Assembly (NCBI GenBank): GCA_033977485.1
Contig: CM066994.1
Coordinates: 118,010,458 to 118,074,457, forward strand
Source: Hydrangea macrophylla
Taxonomy: Eukaryota; Streptophyta; Magnoliopsida; Cornales; Hydrangeaceae
Direction of reading: 5' to 3'
Length of the DNA stretch: 64,000 nucleotides
Part shown: positions 12,455-23,600 of the stretch, one piece after another
How the letters are laid out: every line of letters starts with the position of its first letter
How positions within the stretch are numbered: position 1 is the stretch's first letter
Notes under the pieces: generated by a model
What the model was told of the DNA's origin: nothing
Database searches by the model: none
The model's input: the letters and a program-made list of their open reading frames with translations, nothing else
Translations under genes and position numbers: made by a program

Positions 12455-12610
12455 GCTTAAAAGACTTCGGGATCAGACCCCGGGCACTTAAAAGTCCTCG
12501 GGGTCAGACCTCGTGCACTTAAAAGATCTCGGGGTCAGACCCCAGGCACTTAAAAAGACCTCGGGGTCCTACCCCAGGCACTTAAAAGACCTCGGGTCCA
12601 AAACCCGAGG
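12455..12610 (+). repeat. About 32-bp tandem repeat, five degenerate copies
   Basis: A unit of the form CTTAAAAGACCTCGGGGTCA followed by GACCCCGGGCA recurs five times in a row with small changes. It sits just 3' of the element B pol gene. The unit contains an inverted pair (CGGGGTC / GACCCCG), so each copy can fold into a hairpin. Short tandem repeats after pol are common in Tat elements. Confidence 0.85.
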
Positions 12611-12721
12611 CATAGGACTTGCTTAGGTCCAACCTACAATGGAGGGGCCCCTAGGTAGCTGACGATGGCAAGTCCCAAAGGACCCTGCAACCACCCACGT
12701 TCCAGGTCGGTTTCCTACGGT

Positions 12722-13222
12722 CAATGTTCTAAAAATCGCTAGGCGCTAGTCGGGCGGCGAAGGGGGGCCTAGCGCCTAGGGGCCTAGGCAGACGCCTAGG
12801 CGGGGCCTAGGCGGATTTGTTTTATAAATAAAATTAATTATATAACAGATATATATACCAGTTATGTGGTGTTAATTAAAATAAATTATAGATTTGTGGT
12901 TCAAATAATATCTACATATATATATATATATATAAAGGTTATGCGGTGTTTTTTTGAAAATAATTAAAGATTATTAGAAGGTTTTAATATTTAAAAAACT
13001 ATTAGAGATCTCTCCATAATTAACTTAAACCTTAAGTGTATATATATACTAATGTTAGGATTTTTTTTCCAAAGAGTCTGACCCAAATTAGACTCTCTAG
13101 CATTCTTACCCTAGCCTGCCTAGCACCGCCTAGCCCGCCTAGCACCGCCTAGGCCCCACCTAGAGGCCGACTAATCCACTGGCCGATTTTCTCAAACGCC
13201 TAGGCCGATTTTTAGAACACTG
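12722..13222. mobile_element. hAT-type MITE, 501 bp, inside element B
   Basis: Terminal inverted repeats read CAATGTTCTAAAAATCG on the left and CAGTGTTCTAAAAATCG on the right (reverse complement). They are bounded by the 8-bp direct repeat CCTACGGT (12714-12721 and 13223-13230). The CA(A/G)TG termini and 8-bp target site fit the hAT superfamily. Both subterminal regions are packed with CGCCTAG/CCTAGGC motifs. The AT-rich middle has no ORF, so it is non-autonomous. Confidence 0.85.
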
Positions 13223-13233
13223 CCTACGGTCAC

Positions 13234-13234
<1 letters not shown>

Positions 13235-13264
<30 letters not shown>
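13235..13264. repeat. Poly-C homopolymer, 30 bp
   Basis: Thirty consecutive C directly after the right target duplication of the hAT MITE. Homopolymers of this length are hard to sequence and assemble, so the exact length should not be trusted. Confidence 0.8.
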
Positions 13265-13725
13265 TATACGCCTGCCTTAGCAAAAGCTTGGGGGGTATGG
13301 CAGACTAAACAGGAAAACACACCGGTTACTAACAGAGCTTGGAATCCTAACATTCCTAAGTACCTACAAAGGCCAGAGAAAAACCGTCCGGGCAGTAAAA
13401 CAGGATAAAATCCTATAATACACCGGACTGGACCTTTCAGGCAAGTCAAGAAGACCAGTTGTTCTACCGGTTATGATCCTAAACCATTTGCTAAGGTAGG
13501 GATTGAGATCGGTCACGGTCAAATAAAAAATAATAATAATAGCTGGTCAGATGTTGGCAATCACAAAACAGGCATACAAGTACAAGATAGTAAACAGTTG
13601 ATGGAAAGGATGGTCTCAAGGACCTTTTCATTAAAAACTTTGTACCGCCAGGGGGCAGTTGTAATAGCCTCCCTAAAAAAAATAAAACAAAAAACAAAAC
13701 AAAAAAGGAAAGAGAATGAGGGTTC

Positions 13726-15878
13726 CTACTGGTCGTCCGCAACGACCACACTGTCATCGCCTGAAGGAGCAGTCCCAGTCGGTTTAGCCGCAGCAGGCTC
13801 CCATTCAGTAGCCTGGTCCTCCTTCCAGTAGTCGGATTCGGCCCAGGAGTAGCCAGAAATGTCCCAGTCCGAGTGATCCTCAGCAACCCAAGCGGTGAGG
13901 TCAGCATAACCCTTGAGGAATCCAGCCTCGAACTCCTCTTCGGCATCCTTGGCCTCGACTTCCCGGGCGGCTGTGACTTTGGATAGAGTGGCTGTGAGGT
14001 CCTCGGTTTCCTTCTCGGTGGCCACTCGACCAACCTCTGCAGTTGCAACATTGGCCTCGGCGGACTTTCGAGCGGCCCACTCAGCTGAGATGGTATCCCG
14101 GGCCTCCCCTAGCTCCAGGCCCAAAGCCCTGGACTTCTCCTTCTCCATAGAGAGAGCGAAATCAGCGGACTCTCGAGCCGCTTTCTCAGCAAACAAGGTA
14201 GCCTCAACCACGGCCAGGGTTGCCTCGGCCCCGGCCGCTATACAGCCAGCCTGCAAAAGAGGACAGTTGTCAACGTTCCGAATGGAAAAGTAAGCAGCAT
14301 GAAGAACGCAAAGTAACTCACCATGTGGCTGATGCTATAAAGCCAGCCGATTATTGCCTCGGGACTCAACAGAGTGCATTTGTCTATCTGACTCTGCAAT
14401 AGCCTAGGTCGGACCCTCCCGCGGACGTCATCCGCCATCTCCACTGCCGGCCTTGAGGACGGCCCCGCGCGACTCGGCTTGTCCATCCTGGGGAATGAGA
14501 CTCCGGTCACTTTGGTGGTGGGAGGCAAAGTTGGTGGTGCAGCAATGGTGACTCTAGACCTCGAGGTCACAACAGCCTCCTTCTCCGCCCGGATTGTGAT
14601 CCCCCTGGTGATCCTTTTGAGTGGTTGACCCTCAACAGGGTCCTGTTTCTTTCTTTTAAGACCCGCTCGGGCCATCAGCGCCGCCTCCTTTTCCTTGAGG
14701 GTCGCCGGGTTCTTGGGAGACATTTTTGCAAAATTGAAAAAGACACAAGTCCGTTACATAACAAGCAAGGTTGAGAGCAAGCCGTTCGGGATATATATAT
14801 GGCTAATTGACCAGGGATGATCGCTGGGAAGACAGGAGCCTCGAACCGGTGCTTGGGTTTGCAGGAGATTTTTGGGTTCCCCGATCGGGTCAAGACCTTG
14901 TTTACGTCGGTTGGGTCCTCGATCAATGAGAGGATCCTCGCTTAGCACTCGTCAGGAATACTGGGTGGATCCACTGATCCCACTGCGAAAGAAACAAAAG
15001 AAGAATGTAAGATTCAATGGCAACAATGAAGCAAGACAATGGTAAAACGGTTAAGGGCTTACTCCTCAATTCCCCTGCCCAGGAGGTCCTCAACTGTATG
15101 CCTGACGCCTCTTCACAAAATCCAGGAGCGAAAACTTGAAAAAAATTTCTTCTTCCACCCCCGATTGAGGAGGTCCTCAACTGTATGCTCGACGCCTCTT
15201 CGCAAAATCCAGGAGCGAAAACTTGAAAAAAATTTATTCTTCCACCCCCGATTGTTGCTCGGGCAATTGACAATAATCTTCCACCCTTGCCGGGCCCCCA
15301 GTGAGAAGAAGCCGGCCTCTCCGTGCACTTTGAATGGCCGGATAATCTTCATACCCAAGGACTTGGGGCCACAAGGAGATGGCCCCCATGAGGAATCTCC
15401 AACCATTTGGGGCGAGTTGACCTGAGGAGATCCCAAGATAAATAAGCACATCCCGGGCGGTCGGGTGAAGAGGAAGACGAAGGCCCGCCAAAAGGGCGTC
15501 CTCGTATAAGGTGACGAAGCCCGACTCGTGTAGGTGAGCTCCGCCGTCATGCACCGCCAGGGAAAAATGGCCAGGGATGTCGTATCTCTCTCTGATCCGA
15601 CCTAAGTCAGGGACACGAAGGGTGCTGACAATTCGCTCGCAGGTAAACATCACGTCGAGACTATTCGGCCTCGACCCCTCACTACCCCACCACCAGGACA
15701 CCGAGACAACGGGAACACTCTGAACTGCCTCGTCGTCGAGTACCCGGACAGGAATATTCCCCTCGCTGTGTTGGTCGGAGGGGGTTGCGAAAGGCGGATC
15801 TAGACTGGTATCCAGCATTCCTGATCGTAACTGCTCGTCCTCTGACCGGGAAGACGAGTCGAAGTCAGAGTGACACAT
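13726..15878 (-). pseudogene. Antisense extra ORF (aORF) of element B, putative gypsy-type transposon protein
   Basis: On the strand opposite to pol, an exon from ATG at 15878 encodes an acidic Ser-rich N-terminus, then a block resembling the plant 'putative gypsy type transposon' domain (Pfam PF04195): the region around SGFVTLYEDALLAGLRLPLH and YLGISSGQLAPNGW. Downstream pieces follow at about 14926-14810, 14723-14322 and 14250-13726. The last two are joined by a clean 71-bp GT-AG intron (14321-14251, donor GTGAGT) that keeps phase. The C-terminal part is an Ala/Glu-rich predicted coiled coil ending at 13726. A frameshift near 15240 and the 87-bp duplication suggest decay. Extra antisense ORFs between pol and the 3' LTR are known in Tat elements. 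Their function is not established. Confidence 0.65.
15081..15254 (-). repeat. 87-bp direct tandem duplication inside the aORF
   Basis: 15081-15167 and 15168-15254 are near-identical, differing at a few positions. The period of 87 is 29 codons, so the duplication keeps frame and doubles a peptide containing GWKxKFFSSFRSWIL. It lies where the aORF has a frameshift relative to its upstream exon. Confidence 0.88.
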
Positions 15879-15887
15879 CTCTGAGTT

Positions 15888-16220
15888 CTGTGTGTCTGGA
15901 TAAGGGAGCAAGTGGCCGCCTAAGTATGGGTCCGCAACCCTAAGTATAAGGGGGGTAGGACTACGAGCCTAAAGGGTAAGGTGTATAAGGTCCTAACGGT
16001 CAAGTAACACTCGTGCAAAAGTGATACAGGACAACCCGATCGGTTAAACCACCCAGCTACACCTCCTAACCTAATGAAGAAACAGAATCTGAGGAAAAAG
16101 AAATCCCAATCCTGTTCTACACCCAAGGGGTTCGTTCCCTCCAGCCCTACTTCGAAGAGAAAAAGGAAAAGAAGAAGATAGAAAGGAACAGTGAATCGAA
16201 ATTGAGGAATGAAGACTTAC
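15888..16220 (-). other. Candidate 5' UTR intron of the aORF
   Basis: On the minus strand a strong donor CTT|GTAAGT (16220) and an acceptor CACACAG (15888) bracket 333 bp. The acceptor lies 9 bases before the ATG at 15878. Inference from splice consensus and position only. Confidence 0.45.
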
Positions 16221-16333
16221 AAGGAAAGACGCAGAAAAAGAGCTAGGGAAGCTGTGTCGGGTACTTTTTGCTCTCAAAACCGCTCGGGGAATCTACTTCT
16301 TGGCAACAGGAACTAGTGAAATGAGCAAGTGTT

Positions 16334-16344
16334 CCTTATATAGG
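16334..16344 (-). promoter_or_regulatory. TATA box for the antisense ORF
   Basis: CCTATATAAGG reads on the minus strand, about 115 bp upstream of the candidate 5' UTR donor. With the donor at 16220 and start codon at 15878, this would make a self-contained antisense transcription unit inside element B. The sequence is nearly palindromic, so direction rests on the downstream ORF. Confidence 0.5.
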
Positions 16345-16739
16345 AAGCACTGACGGTCCAGATTAAGCCAGATCTAACGGCCAGAAAACTTTTCCGCCAA
16401 AACCGCCCGACGACTGTCACCTCAAGCACGTGGAGCGTCGCCTCAAAAGGTGTGCGCATTAAATGCATGACGAGACGGTTTGGTTATCATGTAAGCAGCT
16501 CAGTCACTCACGTGCTGGCCTCGCTGGATCTTGACCAGGCCAATGACCAGTTGACACGTGGCTGAAGTCGGACCCGGGCCACAGGGTCACCGCTCGGTCC
16601 ATACCTGGGTGGACCGGCAAGATCGGTCTCATCCCGGGAAAGGTCCCGACCTCGTAACCGGACGGTACTACCGAAGCGGTCCTAATTTTCAAACCTTATC
16701 TGATGGGACATCACATCAACTTCGAAAATAGGGGGCAAC

Positions 16740-17590
16740 TGATATGTCCAGAAATATTCAGCCAAAGTCAGACCGCCATGTTGGCATTGAAGACTCTGAA
16801 ATATCCGGAATAGGCGCTTGTGGCCATTCAATCCCGAGGTCGTCGACTATGACCGTTCGGGACGTTCCAACGGCTCGGGTGTACAGCGCAACTGCTCTCC
16901 ACCAGGTGCAGCTTGGCAACCAAGTTATTCCACGGTTTCCTAATCCGATCAGAAGACTGTTGGAAAGAATGAGCAGTTTCCTAAATCACTTAAGAAACTC
17001 CCCTAAATTTATGTAAGTCAGTTACAATCAGATTAGGCTTCCTAATCTGATTACTTACCATGTACAGGAGGACTCTTGCATCTATAAAAGAGCCCGCCTA
17101 CCCTCTTTACGGGAGGAGTATTCTAACCAAAAAGAATAGCTTGTAATTCTCACTCATACACCCAGTCGGTTCTACTGGTAGGGCCACCCCCAACTGTTGG
17201 CTGTAATCAGATTAGGCTTCCTAATCTGATTACGTACCATGTACAGGAGGACTCTTGCATCTATAAAAGAGTTTGCCTACCCTCTTTACGGGAGGAGTAT
17301 TCTAACCAAAAAGAATAGCCTATAATTCTCACTCATACACCCGGTCGGTTCTACTAGTAGGGCCACCCCCAACTGTTGGCTCACCAGGTCCGCCGGTGAT
17401 CTGCTAGTGAAGCGCACTGACGCAACCGTGGACGTATGTCCCTTTATTAATGAGACCGAACCACCTACAAGCTCTTGTGTCCCCATATCTCTCTTTTAAT
17501 CTCTCTCACCAACTTTCCGCATCATCAACTTCCTTAATTCCAACACTCCTTTTTCTTGCTTTCACCATCTATTAAGATTTACCAACATCA
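16740..17590 (+). repeat. 3' LTR of element B
   Basis: Starts TGATATGTCC right after a polypurine tract (AAAATAGGGGGCAAC, to 16739) and ends CAACATCA at 17590, giving TG...CA termini and 851 bp. It contains two TATA boxes (CTATAAAAGA at about 17092 and 17271) within a tandem duplication. The matching 5' LTR is outside the window. Confidence 0.8.
17026..17383 (+). repeat. 179-bp tandem duplication of the LTR promoter region
   Basis: 17026-17204 and 17205-17383 are near-identical. Each unit opens with a perfect 12-bp inverted repeat (AATCAGATTAGG / CCTAATCTGATT), followed by a TATA box and a presumptive transcript start. This doubles the core promoter of element B. Confidence 0.88.
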
Positions 17591-17595
17591 GTGAA

Positions 17596-18470
17596 TGTTG
17601 ATCCCATTAAGGCCAAGCGCTTATACAATTATCTACTTTTACAATGACGATCGCAAAAGTAACGATTGGCAGAAGCTGCACTTAGGCTGCTTCACTCTAA
17701 CCACCACTGGAACGATTAGCAAAAGCAATTAAAAAAACTAGGGATTGCCATTTCGACGGTTGAAACCAAGTTTTGGACCACAAAAGTGGTTCCCAAACGG
17801 GACTAAACCGCATTCAGCAGTGCTTGCATAGATTATAAAGTAAAGATTAGTAAACCAAGCATAAAAAAACTGATAAGATCAGTGTAAAATGGTAGCTTAC
17901 GACGAGAACTTGGCTATGACATTCAACGATGGGAAAATGAAATCACCAAGTATATACATATATTTACCTTGTACCTGTAGAGAATATCTGTATACAACTT
18001 TCTAGCAAAAAAATAAAAGAAAAGAAAAAAGGAAAATACCTACATATCTCATACCTCTGTGTCTACAAACTACTTACACACCCAATTTGAACAAGTTATT
18101 CAGTGAGACCGTCACACCATGTCACACGCTGACATGACGACACATTAACCACAAAGGATAGGGGGTATGTGACATGTAGTGGGGACATGAAATGTTGACT
18201 AAAGTCGGCAACTACTTGTCATGTCTAGCTAAAAATAGGGGCCACAAGACTTGTGTGATTGGGGCAACACACAACGTAGGCGTAATGACTTGGTGTGACG
18301 GTCTCACAAAATAATTACTTCACAATCCGATCTTATACGAGAAAGGCAAAAATGACTTCAGCTTTCACACAAATGAGGAGTCGATCCTTTTCAATCAGCT
18401 CCGGTTCCATCCGGTCAGGGGAAATTGACATTTGACGTGGTGTTAGTGTTTGGAGTTAATAACATCAGCT
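17596..18470. other. Non-coding stretch between element B and the QWRF gene 3' end
   Basis: No coding region is supported. The 3' untranslated region and terminator of the minus-strand QWRF gene must lie here, just below 18471. The only structured feature is the foldback MITE at about 18094-18321. Confidence 0.6.
18094..18321. mobile_element. Foldback MITE in the QWRF 3' flank
   Basis: The ends form inverted repeats around TGAGACCGTCACACCA (left near 18103, reverse complement near 18290-18307), extending outward into AAGTTATT / AAGTAATTATT. No ORF inside. A related element with the core TTATTCAGTGAG lies at about 22908-23090. Family is unassigned and exact ends are approximate. Confidence 0.65.
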
Positions 18471-18545
18471 TTATACTTCTGTTGTCAAGCTTGAAGGTAG
18501 ACCTTTTCGTTGTAGTGTATGTGTTCTGAGGCTACAATCCTTCAC
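18471..18545 (-). CDS. QWRF2: QWRF gene exon 6, terminal (24 codons plus TAA)
   Basis: Acceptor AAACCAG before 18545, stop TAA at 18473-18471. It encodes VKDCSLRTHTLQ followed by LPSSLTTEV. This resembles the short CSxxxHxxQ / SSLTT tail of SCO3-type proteins, which is why this acceptor was chosen over others nearby. Confidence 0.85.
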   Translation of the reverse strand: MKDCSLRTHTLQRKGLPSSLTTEV

Positions 18546-20596
18546 CTGGTTTCACGAATTCCGTCAATTCTTGACAAAGAGAGAGTTTCAACACAATAGA
18601 TGGAACATATCCGTAAAAGAGTTTACAAAAGAAGATAGCTTACGAACACTATGCTATATTTTTGTGAAAACCCAAAAGTTCTCATATGGTTTTCCCAGAA
18701 AATCGTTAGAAAACAATGGTTTAATCCATACCTGCAAAGCCGTTAATATTGACAATATATCTTTGCATTGATCAAGCTGTGCATGCTCAGTTTTGTTTAT
18801 ATTTAAAAGTTCAGACATCAACGAATTTACTTGCTCCACCTATTAAAGAGAAAAAAATGTTTAGATACAATTGTCTGAACATTTGGCCAATTGAGAACAA
18901 AAATAGCGTCAAATGTCAAGCAAAGTAAATCAATATATTTCAATTGTTGCTTTTAAGTTGGTACTCTAGACTCCATCGTGATATGCCGCATCAATAGAAG
19001 GGCGTACCATAAAAGGGACTTGCACCAAACTATATGACAACCAAAATATAGTGTCGATCTTTTCCTAAACTACAATGGCGTAAACCTAAAATAAGCCCAA
19101 TCCAAAATGGCAACATTGTCTTAAACTTTTAAGCGTCCATAAATATCAAATGGGGAAAAAGATAAGAGCCCCAATCACAACTACATATGAGAATTGAAAG
19201 TTGGTACAACTAATACACAACAATATAGGAGCAGAATGCACTGAAAAACAGGGAATCAAAAAACAGGAAACACAGTGGCCTGGAATGAAATACAGTTCTT
19301 TTTGAGTACATGTTCCAGTTAGCGTCCTAACAGACTATTATCAACTATATAAAAGCAACCGCTTCAATTCGGGTCCCAAATACCCAACTTGTTCTTAGTG
19401 CTTCGATTTTGCTTCCATTGATAAGAAAGAAGGTTGATTGATGGCTTCAGTTAGGGTCCCAAATACCCAACTGTCCAGCAATTTCTTTTTTTATTTTTTA
19501 TTTTTAAAATTTTTTGGGGGTAGTGCCCATGGCCATGGGCACAAATGTATATAAAAATACAAATGCAATTTCTAGCATATGTGTAGCTATATCTATATAG
19601 GTTTGTAAGATTCTATATAGGTGCGTCTATTATTCACATATAGGTGTTCCTACGCATACATGATTAATTTCAGCATTTCGCCTTTAAGTATTCTTCGGAA
19701 ATTTTCGTGTGAAAATTTATTTTCAGCTTTTTCAACCACTTCCATTTTTCTGGAAAATCTTTGAAAAAAAATTCACGGACTATCAAACACCGAAGCACGG
19801 GCTTTTTTCTTTTGTTGAAACAAACGTAAAAAAATTTCTGAAATTTTTAACGTTATTCTGTTGGATAGAGAGAGAGATCAAAGTTTCCAAAACCATAACT
19901 AGAAGGACGAAATCCAAAGATTGACAATATCACCTTTGACAGCAAAGGGCATATCGAGGAAGCCATTGCCTGCATAACATCAACTGCCGAACATATCGCA
20001 TCTTTCACATTTTGAGTATCTGCCTGTAGAGTTAAAGAAACAAAACAGACATTTCAAGCTCCCATAGATGCACAAATTGCCAATCCGTCAAGCGATTCAG
20101 ATGCATCCTTTTGTGTTAAAAATAATAAGCATACCCTTGCCCCACCGACAACTGGAAGGCGTAGAGTGCTGGCCTCCAAAGCTGCAATTGCCCCTGACAA
20201 TGAACTGGAATGATTGCTGTCCAAAAGATCCCATTCGTCCAGGTACATAATCTGCATTCATTAAACGTAATTAGTACAAATTATGGTCTTGTTCAGCAGG
20301 AGCAATAATACCCTTTTGGTAATTATATGCATCTCAGTTCTCAATGATAAAAATTGAATATTTCTGTGAAACTATTGCTATCTGAAAATGCACTCAGACT
20401 AGGAGAGCACCAGGACTTGGGAGAAAAGACGCCAACTGAAAAGAGAGAGGATATGTACAGTAAGATCCTCCCTTGGAAACTCACAATTCATTGGGTCTCT
20501 CCATCTTGGACGCATAACGGGTGAACGGAAGTCTAGTTCTAGAACTCAAGCATAACATGTCAACTTACCAAGCAGACTCTGTGTGTGCGCGCGTGC

Positions 20597-20653
<57 letters not shown>

Positions 20654-23600
20654 GTTCTGTACGTGTTTAGTGAAGTAAAAGCAAATAAGTAAAAATGACA
20701 AGCAAAAACTACAATCAAAAGACAATACTTGGCCAACGGACATTTATACTTATCATCTACTAAAAGGACGAAGGATAAAAAAACGAAGTGCCCAAGTGAA
20801 ATTCAACAAGTTGTTAAAATAGCTAAACTATGACATGAACTTTGTCAACAATGGAGTTTAAAGTGAATAAAAATAAAATAAAATTTCAAGCCAAGAATTC
20901 TTGTAAGAAACCGTAGTAGTATAGGTCAATAATGATATTACCTGTCCCTTGAGGATGTAATATAGCTCCAGATTTTGCTTCAGCAATTGTAACTCCATTC
21001 GTTTGGATTTGACAGAATGACACAACTTCATGGTAGTTACCCATGCATTATAAAGGCTTTTCTGATACAAATAAGAACATTTAGATAAAAGATATCTTCA
21101 AGACCTCAATATATTAGATTTGCAAAACTAAATCAGCTAATAAATAGTAAGTTAAGCTATTTCTCTATATTGTACAATAAAAGAATAAAGAACAATCAAA
21201 AAATGACAGCCAAAGGTACCAATCATCCCAAAGAGAAAAAAGATGAACTTAACTAGTGTAGAAATTCTTCAACTGAGACCATATGAACAAGTACTAAACA
21301 AGTCTCCCCATATGCACTAGAAAGATAAACTTCACTATTGATAATATTATAACCAAGGATCAAAATTTCAATTCGGTTCGGAAATATGTGGAAACACCGG
21401 ACAAAATTGGAAACATTGAGAAACATGGGGAAACATAACTTCAATCTTAACTATATGCATGTATAAAACTAATAATTGATTAATTGAACCTTTGAGAGGT
21501 CTATATAGGTAGTTACGTTAATAATATGTAGTTCAAATTGAAAATACATGAGAATTAAGTCGCCAATCTACTGTTAAACACTTCCAAAAATACACAAAAC
21601 CCTTCATAAAATACAAAAGTTGCATATAACTGATACAAGTACATAGTAAGCTAATAAGCCATCTCCAAAATAGAATGATTGTTCCTATGAATAGGATTAT
21701 TTCGATGGAAACAATTAGAGGTGTACTCGAGTCGAGCTTTCAAGGCTCGGCTCAAGCTCGAGCTCGTGAAAAATTTAAACGAGCCCGATCGAGCTCGGCT
21801 CGTTAAGGAACCAAAAAGTTTGAGCGCGGCTCGAGCTCGCTTGATTACACTCAAGCAAAAGCTCGGAGCAATAGTCAAGCCATCATCAACTTGGCTAGGC
21901 TCAAGCCATCAACTTGGCTTGGCTGCTTGATTTTGGTCAACTGACGCTTGAGGGAGGAATAAGGAGTAAGTCTTTTTTTTACACCACTTCTCTCTCTTTC
22001 CCTTCCGATGTGGGACAAATGACAATGAAAATTTTAATCACTTTCCTTTAACCTTCAGATGAGAGAAAGAGAGAGAGAGAGAGAGGTGTTCTTGGTATAC
22101 ACTCTGATTATTTAAAAAACGTGCAAGATCTCTCTCTTTGTTGCTGTTGAGATCTGGTTTATGTTAGATACAAACTGTGATATGAATCAAAGTGAGAGAG
22201 AGAGAGAGAGAGAGAGGTGTTCTTGGTATACAATCTGATTATTTAAAAAGCGTGCAAGATCTCTCTCATTGTTGGTATTGAGATCTGGTTTATGTTAGAT
22301 ACAAACTGTGATATGAATGAGAGAGAGAGAGAGAAAAGAACAAGAAGAAGAAGAAGAAGAAGAAGAAGAGTACCCCAAATTTTGAAATGCTTCTTCCATA
22401 GCATTTAATGCAGTTAATGCAACTTCGGAACCTTGCAATGCAAGGACTTGTATACTGGACTTGAATTTGCGCCATTGAATGCTCTTTTTCCTTGCTAGCT
22501 CACAGTGGTGTCTCTTGTTGAGAATGGAATATTCACTAGCTAGGTAATCCGTTCGATCCTAGGTATATAGTCATATATACACACACATATATATATATAT
22601 ATATAATACGCACATTTCCGTACATATTTGTCCTCCTCGCCAGCTCACAGCTATCTCCTGCCGAGAATGGAATATTAATGTACCGTAGGACCACTGTGAG
22701 CTAGCAAGGAAAAAGAGCATTCAATGGCGCAAATTCACTAGCTAGGTAATCCGTTCGATCCTAGGTATATATAGTCATATATACATATATATATATAATA
22801 CGCACATTTCCGTACATATTTGTCCTCCTCGCCAGCTCACAGCTATCTCCTGCCGAGAATGGAATATTAATGTACCGTAGGTAATCCGTTGGATCACAGG
22901 TATATCTAAAGAGAAATTATTCAGTGAGCCAGTCATGTTTAGAATTTAAAATTTGAAACTACACTAACCACTTGTTAACTATTTGTCATGATAGCTAAAC
23001 AGAGAGGACAAATGGATCGATAGGATTAAATGATTACACCACATTAACATACAGATGTGACGTGACGGACTCACTAAATAACTTCTCCTAAAAGATCGTG
23101 ACGGGATCACTAGATATAACGGATTACCTACGGTACATTAATATTCCATTCTCGGCATGAGACAACTGTGAGCTGGTAAGGATAAATATGTACAGAAATG
23201 TGCGTATTATATATATATATACAAGGAAATGTTTGGTACACACATTTTTTGATACACTATATGTTTTAAACACATGTACTTTTGTGCTATTTGAATTTTT
23301 CATACTTTTTTGTGCACCACTTACACAGCACAGGGTACATGTATTTAAAGTTGGGTGTCAAAAATATATGTAGTAGAACTACTCATATATAAATCAACAA
23401 TGTTAGCCACACAACACATTTCAGAAGAAGCTGTAAATGCATGTACCCTGTGCTGTGTAAGTGGTGCATAGAAAGATGTGAAAAATTCGAACAGCACAGG
23501 GTACAACACATTTAAAGTTCTGTTGTGGAATGTGTTGTGTGCCTAGCATTTTTGTATATAAATACATATAAGGTGATGTTATTGTCACTCCATCATTAAA

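Larger units (their letters stand above)
9182..17590 (+). mobile_element. Element B: Ty3/gypsy Tat-lineage element, 3' part
   Basis: Pol-type coding starts immediately after element A and runs RT, RNase H, a second RNase H-like domain, integrase, then a long non-coding stretch with an antisense ORF, a polypurine tract and the 3' LTR. The dual RNase H and a large 3' region with an extra antisense ORF are known marks of the Tat (Retand/Ogre-like) lineage. Its gag, protease and 5' LTR must lie beyond the left window edge because element A split it. The right flank begins GTGAA (17591-17595), the expected target duplication. Confidence 0.88.
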
